DNA of 64,000 nt, from NCBI GenBank assembly GCA_016192145.1, contig JACPUT010000009.1, positions 1 through 64,000 of the forward strand, written 5' to 3'. A program made the position numbers and the translations under genes. Under the pieces are notes generated by a model. That model searched no databases. It saw only the letters and a list, made by a program, of their open reading frames with translations, and was not told the origin of the DNA. Below, piece by piece: positions 23,249-32,208 of the stretch. The DNA is from Acidobacteriota bacterium (GTDB lineage Bacteria; Acidobacteriota; Holophagae; Holophagales; Holophagaceae). Position 1 is the stretch's first letter; every line of letters begins with the position of its first letter.

Positions 23249-25975
23249 TCAGCGTCGGCGCCAGAGGTCGAAGGGCAGGGTACCGACCTGGATGTTGAAT
23301 GAACCCACCGTCCGGGGCGCCAGCCCCGGCCCCTCGGTGCGGGCCCAGCCATAGGCCGCTTCCACCGTGAACCCGAGAAAAACGGTGCGAAGCTCCAACC
23401 CCGCCCCCGAGATCCGCCCGCTGCCACCCCCCCCCAACTGGGAGAAGTCTCCGCCCAGGCGGGCCATGTCCAGGCGGGGTCCGAGCTGGAGGGTGGTCCC
23501 GAAAGGGCCCTCCAGCCGGATGGGCAATCCCATCCTCAGCACGGCGAACTGGGGGGCGAGGGAGCCGTTGGCCGCCGTGCCGATGACGAAGCCGGGCCCC
23601 CCCAGGCTCCAGGCCTGGGTGGGTTGGAGTTCCCGGCTCGCTCCGGCCTCGAAATCCAGATCCAGGCTCACCCTCCGGCCCAGGCCCCACAGCGAGCGGG
23701 CCCTGAGATAGCCCTGGCGGAAGTCCCGGTTCGCGGTGGGTTCCTGGCTCCGGCCCCCTTCGAGGTGGAGGCGGAACACCTGGCCCCGGGTGGGCAGGGT
23801 GTGGCGGTCGAGGCTGTCCCACTCCAGGCTCCCGGCCAGTACCAGATCCGAGCGTGCCTCCAGGGGTTGGCCCGCCCATTCCTGGTAGGTCCGCCGCCAG
23901 GCACCCTCGAGGCTCGACTTGCCGGTTCCCGAGGCGCCGAATCGGACATAGGTCCGGAAGGTGGCCTGATCCGTGCGCCAGTCCCCCGCGAGGGTAGGGC
24001 CGAAACCCGCCCAGACCCCGTAGCTGCGGGAGCCCTCCAGCCGGCGCTTGAAGCTGGAGCCCTCCACTTCCAGCCCCGCCCCGAGCAGGGCCTGGAAGGG
24101 CCCCCGCACCGTGGCGCGGATGCCCGTCTCCAGGCGGTTCCGCGTGGCCACCACCTCCAGCTCGCTGGCGAAGGAGCCCAGGCCGAAGGCGCGGTAAGCC
24201 AGGGCCCCCTGCCCTCGCAGCGTGCTCTCCCATCCCAGGGAGAACTCCAGCCGGTGGCGCTCCTGGGGCATGGGGGCCAGCAGCAGATCCACCTGGTCGG
24301 GATCCCCCGGAACGGGCAACAGGTAATGGCGCAGTTCCGCCAAGTGGAGGCGCTGCTCCATGAGCCCCACGTTGCGCTGCAGCTCCCCGATTTCCAGGGG
24401 CTTCCCCTGGAGCCGGAGCATGCGCGAGGCCAGATACCGCTCGTTCACGCGCCGGCCTTCCGGGGGTTGCACGGTGATGCCGCGCACCTTCGGCTCCGCC
24501 ACCCGCACCGTGAGCACGCCCGTTTCCGGATCGAAGCCCGTGCCTCGCACATCCATCAGCGGATGCCCCTCGGCCACCCACGCGTGCACGAGACCGCTCA
24601 CGACCTCGCCCAGGGTGCGCGGATTGAAGGGCTTGCCCAGGGGCAGGACCGCGAGCGCGGCGCGCACCCGGGCCGACCAGGCCTCCGGCACCTCCAGGCT
24701 GAAGGCCTTGACGGCGGGCCAGGGCGCGAGGTCCAGGCGCAGCACCTTGGCGCCCGATTCCAGCCGCAGCTCCGCGGAGGCCTCACGCACCAGGCCCCGC
24801 ACCAGCAGCTGCTGGAGGCCCACGAGGAGCTCCTGCACCTTCAGCTCGCCCGGGGGGCGCTGCAGCCACGTCCACAGCACGTTCTGGGCCTCGGGGGACC
24901 ACTCCAGATCGGGGACCGCCACCCGATCCACCTCCACGCGGTCCTCCTGCCCCATGCGCGCCAGGAGGGCCTTGTCCAGCTCCCCCTTGGCGGCATCGAA
25001 GGCGGCGCGCCCCTCCTGGATGAGCCGGGGCAATCCATCCTTGTAGGACGTGAAGGGCACCTCGCCGAGGGGGGGGCGGATGAGGAAGTCGGCGGCGCGG
25101 CGGCTCTCCCATTGGCGGCGTTCGATGGTGAGATCCAGGCTGCGGGCCGCGATGGAGAGCGCGTTGCCGGCCTGGCGTTTATCCAAGGGGCTGCTGATAT
25201 CGAGCGCCAAGATGAAGTCGGTGGGGAAGGCCTCCTTGGCCAATCCCACGGGCAGGTTCTCCACCAGCGCCCCGTCCACCCAGGGCTGGCCATGGATCAT
25301 CACGGGCTTGAAACCGCCGGGCACCGCCATGGAGGCCCGCACCGCCTCGGCCAGCTCGCCCTCGGCGAAAGCGCGGCCGACCCCCGTCTGCAGATTGGTG
25401 GCCACCACCCGCAGGGGCACCTGGAAGGCATCGAAGCGCCCTTGGCCGAAGTGGGAGGCCCGCATGAAGAGGCCCTCGAGGGTGCGCTGCACATGCACGC
25501 CGCTCACCCCTTGGGTGAGCCGCCAACCCTCGGCATCCCAATCCAGGATCACGGGGTTGCCGGAGCGCTGCTCCTGCTCGTCCAGCGTCTCCCCCGGCAG
25601 GCGGAGCAGGGTGTCGAGGAAGGCCCGCTCGAAATCCACCCGCGCGAAGAGGGCTTCGATCTCCCGGGGACTGTAGCCCACCGCGTAGAGGGAGCCCACC
25701 AGGGCGCCGATGCTCGTGCCCGTGAGGGAGGTGATGGGATAGCCTTCCTCCTCCAGGCGCTGCAGCAACCCCACGTGGGCGATGCCGCGGGCGCCCCCGC
25801 CGCTGAGCGCCAGCCCGATGCGGGGCGCGCCGGGGATCCAGACCTGGGGCGCGAAGCGGAACACCATGTCCGGCGCCTCCACCCGCACCTCGAAGCGCCG
25901 CAGGACGACCGAGGGAGTCTGGGCCGCCAGGGCTGACACCAGGACCAGCGGAACCATCACGCATCGGAGGAGCAT
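23249..25975 (-). CDS. patatin-like phospholipase with outer-membrane barrel
   Basis: 908 residues with a signal peptide (LLRCVMVPLVLVSALAAQ). The patatin domain (about 50-320) has the oxyanion loop LSGGGARGIAHVG, the nucleophile elbow G-T-S-I-G, and the catalytic Asp in W-V-D-G-A-L-V-E-N. POTRA-like segments follow (about 400-560), then a C-terminal beta-barrel of the BamA/Omp85 type (about 590-908). This is the layout of PlpD-type (type Vd) proteins, in which the barrel displays or secretes the lipase. It is monocistronic or follows rph, separated by a heptad-repeat element. Confidence 0.88.
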   Translation of the reverse strand: MLLRCVMVPLVLVSALAAQTPSVVLRRFEVRVEAPDMVFRFAPQVWIPGAPRIGLALSGGGARGIAHVGLLQRLEEEGYPITSLTGTSIGALVGSLYAVGYSPREIEALFARVDFERAFLDTLLRLPGETLDEQEQRSGNPVILDWDAEGWRLTQGVSGVHVQRTLEGLFMRASHFGQGRFDAFQVPLRVVATNLQTGVGRAFAEGELAEAVRASMAVPGGFKPVMIHGQPWVDGALVENLPVGLAKEAFPTDFILALDISSPLDKRQAGNALSIAARSLDLTIERRQWESRRAADFLIRPPLGEVPFTSYKDGLPRLIQEGRAAFDAAKGELDKALLARMGQEDRVEVDRVAVPDLEWSPEAQNVLWTWLQRPPGELKVQELLVGLQQLLVRGLVREASAELRLESGAKVLRLDLAPWPAVKAFSLEVPEAWSARVRAALAVLPLGKPFNPRTLGEVVSGLVHAWVAEGHPLMDVRGTGFDPETGVLTVRVAEPKVRGITVQPPEGRRVNERYLASRMLRLQGKPLEIGELQRNVGLMEQRLHLAELRHYLLPVPGDPDQVDLLLAPMPQERHRLEFSLGWESTLRGQGALAYRAFGLGSFASELEVVATRNRLETGIRATVRGPFQALLGAGLEVEGSSFKRRLEGSRSYGVWAGFGPTLAGDWRTDQATFRTYVRFGASGTGKSSLEGAWRRTYQEWAGQPLEARSDLVLAGSLEWDSLDRHTLPTRGQVFRLHLEGGRSQEPTANRDFRQGYLRARSLWGLGRRVSLDLDFEAGASRELQPTQAWSLGGPGFVIGTAANGSLAPQFAVLRMGLPIRLEGPFGTTLQLGPRLDMARLGGDFSQLGGGGSGRISGAGLELRTVFLGFTVEAAYGWARTEGPGLAPRTVGSFNIQVGTLPFDLWRRR

Positions 25976-25988
25976 GGGGAAAGGATAG

Positions 25989-26130
25989 ACCGGAGGCTGG
26001 AGGCTGGAGGCAGGAGACCGGAGACCGGAATTCGAAGCGGCCCTCCGGGCCGCGGCATCCCAAAGGGTTCGGCGCCCCCTGGCGCCGCTCCGATTCCAAC
26101 CGCCAGCCTGCGGTCTCCAGCCTCCGGCCT
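25989..26130. repeat. heptad inverted-repeat element A
   Basis: The left arm is six perfectly phased 7-mers (ACCGGAG, GCTGGAG, GCTGGAG, GCAGGAG, ACCGGAG, ACCGGAA; 25989-26030). A ~70-base spacer follows, itself with inverted GC-rich words. The right arm (about 26101-26130) carries the same units as reverse complement (GGTCTCC-AGCCTCC-GGCCT). The right arm runs into the rph stop codon; the left arm ends 13 bases before the patatin start. Confidence 0.85.
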
Positions 26131-26857
26131 ACTGGAAGAACTCCCAACGCTGGGCCTGGATCTCCATCAGCTTCTCGCACCCGCGAAGGCCCATCTCCAG
26201 CAGGGTCGCGCACTCCGAGCGGGGGAAGGGCCGGCCATCGCCCGCGGCGGAGAAATCCACGATCTCCACCTCCCCCCCTTCCATGTCTCGGGAGGCCACC
26301 AGGGTGCAGTGGATGGTGACGGCCTGCTCCTCGGCGTAGTCCAGATCCACCAGCATGCCCTTGCGGCCATGCCCGTGTTCCACCACGCCCATGGAGAGCG
26401 CGGCCACTTGGCGGCGCAGGGCCGCTTCCAGGCCGTGCTTCCGCAGGGCGAGGGCCAGGGCCACCCAGGCCCCGTTCAGGGCCGTGGCCCGGGAGCCGCC
26501 ATCCGCATTGATCACGTCACAGTCGATCTGGAGGGTGCGCTGGCCCAGCAGGCTCAGGTCCACCGCCTGCCGGAGGCTGTGCGTCAATAGCCGCTGCACC
26601 TCCACGGTGCGGGCCTGCTGGCGCCCCGCGAAGGCCTCCCGATCCGTGCGGCGGTGCGTGGCCGAGGGCAGGATCCCGAATTCGGCGGTCACCCAGCCCG
26701 TCACGGCCCCGCCCTTGGCCTCCTCGGGCACCCCGGGCATGAGGTTCGCCGCGCAGAGGACGTGGGTATTCCCCTGCTTGATCGTGCAGGAGCCATCGGC
26801 ATGGAGCTGGGATCCCAGTTCCAGGCTGAGGGGGCGGAGGGCATGGGGTACGCGCAT
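26129..26857 (-). CDS. rph: ribonuclease PH
   Basis: A 242-residue phosphorolytic 3'-5' exoribonuclease that trims tRNA 3' ends. Recognisable parts are L-R-P-L-S-L-E-L-G, C-T-I-K-Q-G-N-T-H-V, R-R-T-D-R-E-A-F-A-G-R-Q-Q, and DCDVINADGGSRATALNGAW, the phosphate/active-site block. ATG 26857 gives the usual family length; the frame is open to 26977 but the extra 40 residues are unlike the family. It follows rpiB by 70 bp on the same strand. Confidence 0.93.
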   Translation of the reverse strand: MRVPHALRPLSLELGSQLHADGSCTIKQGNTHVLCAANLMPGVPEEAKGGAVTGWVTAEFGILPSATHRRTDREAFAGRQQARTVEVQRLLTHSLRQAVDLSLLGQRTLQIDCDVINADGGSRATALNGAWVALALALRKHGLEAALRRQVAALSMGVVEHGHGRKGMLVDLDYAEEQAVTIHCTLVASRDMEGGEVEIVDFSAAGDGRPFPRSECATLLEMGLRGCEKLMEIQAQRWEFFQ

Positions 26858-26927
26858 GGGGGGCCGGGGGGGGTCGCTTGCTGCCGAGGGGATTTCAGGA
26901 GGGATCTTGTCAGATCCTGTCCCAAGG

Positions 26928-27353
26928 TCAACAAGCGTCGATTTTATCGACACGGCCCTGATGGCGCCCCCCTTCAAAGGGTGTTTCCAGGAAGCATTTG
27001 AGGTAGTATTCGGCCTTGAGCGGATCCGTGAGCCGCTGTCCGAAGGCGATGGCGTTCGCGTCGTTGTGTTGCCGGGACAGCACCGCGTGCTCGGGGGAGG
27101 TCACCAGCGCGCAACGGATGCCGTGATGCCGGTTGGCGGAGATGCTGATCCCGATCCCGGAACCGCACACCAGCACCAGTCTTTCCCACTCATCCTTCGC
27201 CAGCGCGGCCCGGTGCGCGAAATCCGGGTAGTCCACGCTCGCCGGCCCATCCGTGCCGTAATCCACCACCTCATGGCCCTCAGCCACCGCCCAGGCCTTG
27301 AGCCGTTCCTTCAGGTCGAATCCCGCATGATCGCTGGCAAAACCGAGTTTCAT
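26928..27353 (-). CDS. rpiB: ribose-5-phosphate isomerase B
   Basis: 141 residues of the RpiB/LacAB family, interconverting ribose-5-P and ribulose-5-P. Motifs: SDHAGFDLKERLK at the N-terminus, D-Y-G-T-D, Y-P-D-F-A-H, and V-C-G-S-G-I-G-I-S-I-S-A-N-R, where the catalytic Cys lies in CGSG. The length is normal. Its start codon is four bases from heptad element B, and its probable ribosome site GGAG lies inside the element's first unit. Confidence 0.93.
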   Translation of the reverse strand: MKLGFASDHAGFDLKERLKAWAVAEGHEVVDYGTDGPASVDYPDFAHRAALAKDEWERLVLVCGSGIGISISANRHHGIRCALVTSPEHAVLSRQHNDANAIAFGQRLTDPLKAEYYLKCFLETPFEGGRHQGRVDKIDAC

Positions 27354-27356
27354 TTC

Positions 27357-27434
27357 AGGCTCCGGGCTCTTGGTTCTGGGCTCTCGCCGCTGGATGACCC
27401 AGCGAGAGCCTATAGCCTAAAGCCTAAAGCCTGG
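27357..27434. repeat. heptad inverted-repeat element B in a divergent promoter gap
   Basis: Left arm: AGGCTCC, GGGCTCT, TGGTTCT, GGGCTCT (27357-27384). A tight inner hairpin follows (CGCTGG-ATGAC-CCAGCG, 27388-27404). Right arm: AGAGCCT, ATAGCCT, AAAGCCT, AAAGCCT (27405-27432). It fills nearly all of the 98 bp between the divergent rpiB and helicase genes, so any promoters must lie in or across it. Confidence 0.85.
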
Positions 27435-27451
27435 CGGGCCCGGAGGCCCGC

Positions 27452-30400
27452 ATGAAACCCATCCTCCAATACCGCCCCCAGGATCGCGGCTTCCTCATCG
27501 CCCTCCCCGCCGAGGCCACCCCCGAGGATTGGACGAAGGCCCTCCGCACCCTCCCCGGCGAGCTCCAGGGCCGCGAGCGGCTCACCCCCGCCCGAACCCA
27601 GCTCTTCCTCCCCGATGGCCGCCTGCTCGAACTGCATGGCGTGCCCCTCCGCTGGCAGCGCGCCTACCCCTGGCTCTGCTCCCTGGCCTTGCGTCCCGGC
27701 GACGCGGGCCCCTCGCTCCAGTTCTGGGCCACCGCCCTGCGTCTGCTCCAGAGCCTCGTCGTGCGCGGCGCCGTGCTGCCCCAACTGGACACCCTGGGCA
27801 ACCCCTGGCGGGCCAAGTGGGGCGTGAGCCTCACCAGCCCCGCCGACCGCGAGGCCCTCAAGGATCTGGCCGCCGCCATGCCCCCGGCCACCTGGGCCTT
27901 CCCCGAGGACGACAACTGGGTCTTCACCAAGGGCCTCAGCCTCGGCGGGATGGAGGCCTACGAGGTGGAGGACGACCTCGCCCACCCCATGGAGAAGTCC
28001 GCGATCCTCTCGGCCTTCCTGGAGGATGGCGCCGACTTCCTCGTGCGCTTCGTGGCCACGAACATCAAGGCGGGCGACGATCCGCGCCTCTCCCTCATCC
28101 ACCGGCTGCGCGGCCACAAGCGGGACCGCCTGCCCTGGGACGAGCGCCTCATGGTGGCCCTCAGCCACCCCATGAACGAGTTCCCCACCACGGGCGTCAC
28201 CGAGCGCACCCTGGGCGAGAACCTGGAGCAGTGGAGCGAGGGCGCGCGGCCCCAGTGGGTGCGCCCCATGCTCAAGCTGGACGCGCCCCCCGTTCCCAAG
28301 AAGAAGGGCGGGCTGGACATCGACGAGGCCGACCGGCACAGCGAGGAGGGCTGGATCCTCCGCCTGGGCCTGGAAACCGAGGCGGGCGGGCAGATCAACG
28401 TGGCCCAGCTCTGGGAACCCTCCGTGGAACCCGAAGTGCTCCAGGGCCGTCAGGCCCTGCTCCGCGGCCTCGCCCGCGCCGTGCCCTTCTTCGCGCCCCT
28501 GCAGCGGGCCCTCGCGGGGCAGAAGCCCGAGGACCTCACCCTGCTCCCCCGCGAGGCGTGGGACTTCCTCACCAAGGGCGCCGAGCGCCTCAAGGAGGCC
28601 GGTTTCCTCGTGCACCTGCCCGAGGGCATGGCCGAGTTCGGCGGCGCCCGGCGCCTCCGCGCCAAGGTGCGTCTGGGCGGCCAGACCATGCAGACCAGCG
28701 ATCAGGAAGGCCTGGAAGGCAAGGTCAGCGCCGAGTGGAGCCTCATGCTGGGGGACGACGCCCTCAGCGTGGACGACTTCGCCCAGATGGCGAGCCTCAA
28801 GCACCCCCTCGTGGCCTGGAAGGGCAAGTGGGTGGCCCTGGATCCCGAGACCCTCAAGCAGATCACGGCCGTCGTCCAGGCGAGCCGCGGCGCGGGCTTC
28901 GAGGCCATGTCCAAGGGCGAGGCCATCGCCGCGGCCCTCACGGGTAACGCGCGCATCCCCGGCGTGGCCGAAGCCATCGAGGTGGAATTGGCCGGCGACT
29001 TCGCCTCGGCGCTAGCCGACCTCAAGGTGCTGCCCGACAAGCCCATCACCCAGCCCGCCGCCTTCAAGGGGCAGCTCCGCCCCTACCAGCTGCGGGGCCT
29101 CGCTTGGCTCTCGGGCCTCCAGCGCCTGGGCCTGGGCGGCATCCTCGCCGACGACATGGGCCTCGGCAAGACGATTCAGGTGCTCGCACTCCTCCTCCAC
29201 CGCAAGCACGAGGCCCCCAAGGAGGGCGGCGCCACGCTGCTCGTGTGCCCCACCTCCCTGCTGGGCAACTGGGAGCGGGAGGTCGCCAAGTTCGCGCCTT
29301 CGCTGCCCCTCTTCGTGCATCACGGCAACAACCGCGACCGGCTGCCGGAGCGCTTCGCCCCCCACACCCTCGTGCTCACCACCTATGGCGTGGTGCGGCG
29401 GGAGGAGGAGACTTTCGCCCAGCGCAAGTGGAGCAACCTCGTCGTGGATGAGGCCCAGGCCATCAAGAACGGCACCAGCGCGCAGAGCAAGGCCGTCCGA
29501 AAGCTTCGGGCGGACTTCCGCCTCACCCTCACGGGTACCCCCATCGAGAACCGGCTCACGGAACTGTGGGCCATCATGGCCGCCTCGCTGCCCGGCTACC
29601 TCGGCCTGGAGAGCAGCTTCAAGGAACGCTTCGCCACGCCCATCGAGAAGTGGCGGGATCCCGAAGTGGCGCAGGACCTGCGCAAGCGCATCGGGCCCTT
29701 CGTGCTGCGCCGCCTGAAGAGCGACCGCAGCATCATCCAGGATCTGCCCGAGAAGAACGAGATGAAGGTCTACACGACTCTCACCAAGGAACAGGCCGCC
29801 CTCTACCAGGTGCGCGTGGACCAGATGGAGAAGGATCTCGAAGTCAGCAAGGGCATCGAGCGCCGCGGCAAGATCCTCGCCCTCCTCACGCACCTCAAGC
29901 AGATCTGCAACCACCCCGCCCAGTTCCTGCGCCAACCCGCGCCCCTCAAGGGCCGCAGCGGCAAGCTGGAGCGCCTCACGGACATGCTCTCGGAAGTGCT
30001 GGATAGCGGCGAGCGCGCCCTCGTCTTCACCCAGTTCAAGGAGATGGGCGACCGCCTGCAGGCCCACCTGGCGGATTCCCTCGGGGTGCGCGCCCCCTTC
30101 CTCCACGGCGGCTCCACCCGCGATCAGCGGGATGCCATGGTCAAGGCCTTCCAGGAGGACCCGGGCAGCCCGCCCGTCCTGTTGCTCTCCCTGAAGGCCG
30201 GCGGCGTGGGCCTCAACCTCACGGCCGCCACCCACGTCTTCCACTTCGACCGCTGGTGGAATCCCGCCGTAGAGGATCAGGCCACGGACCGCACCTACCG
30301 CATCGGCCAGACGAAGAACGTGCAGGTGCACAAGCTCGTCACCATCGGCACCCTGGAGGAGAAGATCGACGCCCTCCTGGAGAGCAAGCGCGACCTCGCG

Positions 30401-30583
30401 GATCGCGTCGTGGGCACCGGCGAAGGCTGGCTCACGGAGCTGGACGACGACGCCCTGCGCCGCCTCGTGGCGCTGGACGTGGATGCCGAAGTGCTGGATG
30501 AGGAAGAGGGAGGCAAAGTGGATCTCGCCGCCGCCCGAAAGATGGCCACCATCAAGCCGGAAGTCGAGGAGGTGCTGGAATGA
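27452..30583 (+). CDS. SNF2-family helicase
   Basis: 1043 residues. The N-terminal ~500 residues are a bacterial SNF2-associated region. The helicase core has LADDMGLGKTIQVLALLLHR (Walker A), DEAQAIKN (box II), L-T-G-T-P-I-E-N-R-L (III), V-F-T-Q-F-K-E-M (IV), and a C-terminal block GGVGLNLTAATHVFHFDRWW with R-I-G-Q. The protein translocates on duplex DNA and remodels protein-DNA complexes. The gene next to it encodes a SWIM zinc protein, a pairing also seen in Bacillus (YwqA/YwqB), so they probably act together. GGAGG precedes ATG 27452. Confidence 0.92.
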   Translation: MKPILQYRPQDRGFLIALPAEATPEDWTKALRTLPGELQGRERLTPARTQLFLPDGRLLELHGVPLRWQRAYPWLCSLALRPGDAGPSLQFWATALRLLQSLVVRGAVLPQLDTLGNPWRAKWGVSLTSPADREALKDLAAAMPPATWAFPEDDNWVFTKGLSLGGMEAYEVEDDLAHPMEKSAILSAFLEDGADFLVRFVATNIKAGDDPRLSLIHRLRGHKRDRLPWDERLMVALSHPMNEFPTTGVTERTLGENLEQWSEGARPQWVRPMLKLDAPPVPKKKGGLDIDEADRHSEEGWILRLGLETEAGGQINVAQLWEPSVEPEVLQGRQALLRGLARAVPFFAPLQRALAGQKPEDLTLLPREAWDFLTKGAERLKEAGFLVHLPEGMAEFGGARRLRAKVRLGGQTMQTSDQEGLEGKVSAEWSLMLGDDALSVDDFAQMASLKHPLVAWKGKWVALDPETLKQITAVVQASRGAGFEAMSKGEAIAAALTGNARIPGVAEAIEVELAGDFASALADLKVLPDKPITQPAAFKGQLRPYQLRGLAWLSGLQRLGLGGILADDMGLGKTIQVLALLLHRKHEAPKEGGATLLVCPTSLLGNWEREVAKFAPSLPLFVHHGNNRDRLPERFAPHTLVLTTYGVVRREEETFAQRKWSNLVVDEAQAIKNGTSAQSKAVRKLRADFRLTLTGTPIENRLTELWAIMAASLPGYLGLESSFKERFATPIEKWRDPEVAQDLRKRIGPFVLRRLKSDRSIIQDLPEKNEMKVYTTLTKEQAALYQVRVDQMEKDLEVSKGIERRGKILALLTHLKQICNHPAQFLRQPAPLKGRSGKLERLTDMLSEVLDSGERALVFTQFKEMGDRLQAHLADSLGVRAPFLHGGSTRDQRDAMVKAFQEDPGSPPVLLLSLKAGGVGLNLTAATHVFHFDRWWNPAVEDQATDRTYRIGQTKNVQVHKLVTIGTLEEKIDALLESKRDLADRVVGTGEGWLTELDDDALRRLVALDVDAEVLDEEEGGKVDLAAARKMATIKPEVEEVLE

Positions 30584-30584
30584 T

Positions 30585-30704
30585 GGGCTCTCGGCTCTCG
30601 GCTCTGGGCTCTGGCTGGCGCCGTCCCAACCCATCTTCCCTGCCTGGGCGGTTCCTCCACCCTTCCGTACTCAGCCAAAGCCCAAAGCCTAGAGCCCAGA
30701 GCCT
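30585..30704. repeat. heptad inverted-repeat element C
   Basis: Left arm: GGGCTCT, CGGCTCT, CGGCTCT, GGGCTCT (30585-30612). The spacer is about 64 bases. Right arm: AAAGCCC, AAAGCCT, AGAGCCC, AGAGCCT (30677-30704). It begins immediately after the helicase stop and ends just before the GGAGGT of the SWIM gene. The units match those of elements B and D. Confidence 0.85.
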
Positions 30705-30719
30705 GCACCGGAGGTGCCC

Positions 30720-31673
30720 ATGATCGCCTCCAACCGCTTCGGAACCACCTGGTGGGGCCGCCTCTGGATCAAGGGCCTCGAGCAGCTCGGCGATGACTAC
30801 GAGAATCGCCTGCCCCGTGGCCTCAAGTACGCGGAGGAGGGCCACGTCAGCCACTTCTCCGTGCAGCCGGGCGAGATCCAGGCCCGCGTCCACGGCCGCA
30901 AGACCTACAACGTGACCCTGGGCCTGCCCGCCCTCACCACCGCCCAGTGGGAGAAGGCCCTCTCGCGCATCACCCAGGAGAGCCGCTTCGTGGCCTCCCT
31001 CCTGGCGGGCGAGATGCCCCAGGGCCTCGACGAGACCTTCCGCGAAGCGGGGGCCAGCCTCTACCCCCGCGTGCCCAAGGAACTGCAAACCCACTGCGAC
31101 TGCCCCGACTGGGCGAACCCCTGCAAGCACGTGGCCGCCGTCTGCTTCGTGATGGCCGAGGCCCTGGATCGCGATCCCTGGCTGCTCTTCGATCTGCGCG
31201 GCAAGAGCCGCGAGGCCGTCATGGCCGCCCTCCAGGGCGCCCTCTCCGAAGCCGCCGAAGCCGCGCCCAAGAAGCGGGGCCGCCCCCCCAAGAAGAAGGT
31301 CACCGTGCTCGACCTGCTCCGCACGGAACATGGCCTGCAGGAGCCCTGGGCCCCTTGCGACGACGATGAATTCGACGCCCATCCCGTCCCCCTCCCGGAG
31401 GTGGTGGTGCCCCGCGTGATCCCTCCGGATCCTTCCGTGTTCACCATGCTCGGTCCCCTGCCCCACGCGCGCATCGAGGCCAGCCTCTGCCTCGCCGCCC
31501 TCCTCCACCGCAGCGGCCAGTGGGTGCAGCAGCAGTTCGAGGAAGGCCCCCACGTCATGGAGGAGACCCCCCTCGAAGGCGAGGCCCCCGCCAGCCCCTT
31601 CGACGCCACGGCCCCCCTCCAGACCCGGCCCAACCGGGCCTGGCGGCACAAGAAGCGGAAGTGGAAGAACTGA
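30720..31673 (+). CDS. SWIM zinc-finger protein
   Basis: 317 residues. The N-terminus (SNRFGTTWWGRLWIKGLEQL) is typical of helicase-linked SWIM proteins. The SWIM motif is H-C-D-C-P-D-W-A-N-P-C-K-H near residue 125 (C-x-C...C-x-H, zinc-binding). A basic AT-hook-like stretch (KKRGRPPKKK) lies near residue 185. A DNA- or protein-binding partner of the upstream SNF2 helicase is likely. ATG 30720 is chosen over GTG 30714 because GGAGGT is correctly spaced from it. Confidence 0.87.
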   Translation: MIASNRFGTTWWGRLWIKGLEQLGDDYENRLPRGLKYAEEGHVSHFSVQPGEIQARVHGRKTYNVTLGLPALTTAQWEKALSRITQESRFVASLLAGEMPQGLDETFREAGASLYPRVPKELQTHCDCPDWANPCKHVAAVCFVMAEALDRDPWLLFDLRGKSREAVMAALQGALSEAAEAAPKKRGRPPKKKVTVLDLLRTEHGLQEPWAPCDDDEFDAHPVPLPEVVVPRVIPPDPSVFTMLGPLPHARIEASLCLAALLHRSGQWVQQQFEEGPHVMEETPLEGEAPASPFDATAPLQTRPNRAWRHKKRKWKN

Positions 31674-31682
31674 TCTGCCGCT

Positions 31683-31784
31683 CGGCTCTGGACTCTGGGC
31701 TCTCGCTGGATCCGACCCAACGGGACTACCCTACCGGAAGCCGGATCCCCCCAGAGCCCAAAGCCAAAAGCCCAGAGCCCAAAG
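31683..31784. repeat. heptad inverted-repeat element D
   Basis: Left arm: CGGCTCT, GGACTCT, GGGCTCT (31683-31703). Spacer with its own inverted words (TGGATCCG / CCGGATCC). Right arm: AGAGCCC, AAAGCCA, AAAGCCC, AGAGCCC (31753-31780). It occupies most of the gap between the SWIM gene and ridA, ending eight bases before the ridA ATG. Confidence 0.85.
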
Positions 31785-31792
31785 GACTCCCC

Positions 31793-32167
31793 ATGAAAAC
31801 CATCCACACCCCCCACGCCCCCGCCGCCATCGGCCCCTACAGCCAGGCGGTCATCGCCAACGGGCTGCTCTTCACCGCGGGGCAGATCCCCCTCATCCCC
31901 GAGAGCATGGAGATGGTGACGGGCCCCATCGAGGGGCAGACGGTGCGGGTGCTGGACAACCTCGATGCCGTGCTCCGCGAGGCCGGCACCGGCTGGGACC
32001 GCGTGGTGAAGACCACCGTCTTCCTCACGGACCTCGCCGACTTCGCCGCCTTCAACGCCATCTACGAGAAGCACCTCGCCGGGGCCAAGCCCGCCCGCAG
32101 CACCGTGCAAGTGGCCGCCCTACCCCGGGGCGCCAAAGTCGAAATCGAGCTCGTCGCCCTGGTCTAG
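31793..32167 (+). CDS. ridA: RidA-family enamine/imine deaminase
   Basis: 124 residues of the YjgF/YER057c/UK114 family: IGPYSQAVIANGLLFTAGQI at the N-terminus and P-A-R-S-T-V-Q-V-A-A-L-P-R-G-A-K-V-E-I-E near the C-terminus. The arginine (AR-S-T) is the carboxylate-binding residue of active RidA. It clears reactive 2-aminoacrylate made by PLP enzymes. It is third after the helicase and SWIM genes, with a heptad element in between. Confidence 0.93.
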   Translation: MKTIHTPHAPAAIGPYSQAVIANGLLFTAGQIPLIPESMEMVTGPIEGQTVRVLDNLDAVLREAGTGWDRVVKTTVFLTDLADFAAFNAIYEKHLAGAKPARSTVQVAALPRGAKVEIELVALV

Positions 32168-32208
32168 CCAGCGGCCACCTCGCCCCTGGGCGCTCGGCCT
32201 CCGGTCGG

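Noticed and set aside
22845-24581. N-terminal extension of CheR to 851 residues
   Set aside because: The extension is antisense-like, crosses the patatin gene in another frame and the cheY/cheA remnants; CheR itself starts at 22844.
23624-25936. 770-residue plus-strand ORF opposite the patatin gene
   Set aside because: Antisense shadow; Pro/Gly/His-rich with no recognisable domain.
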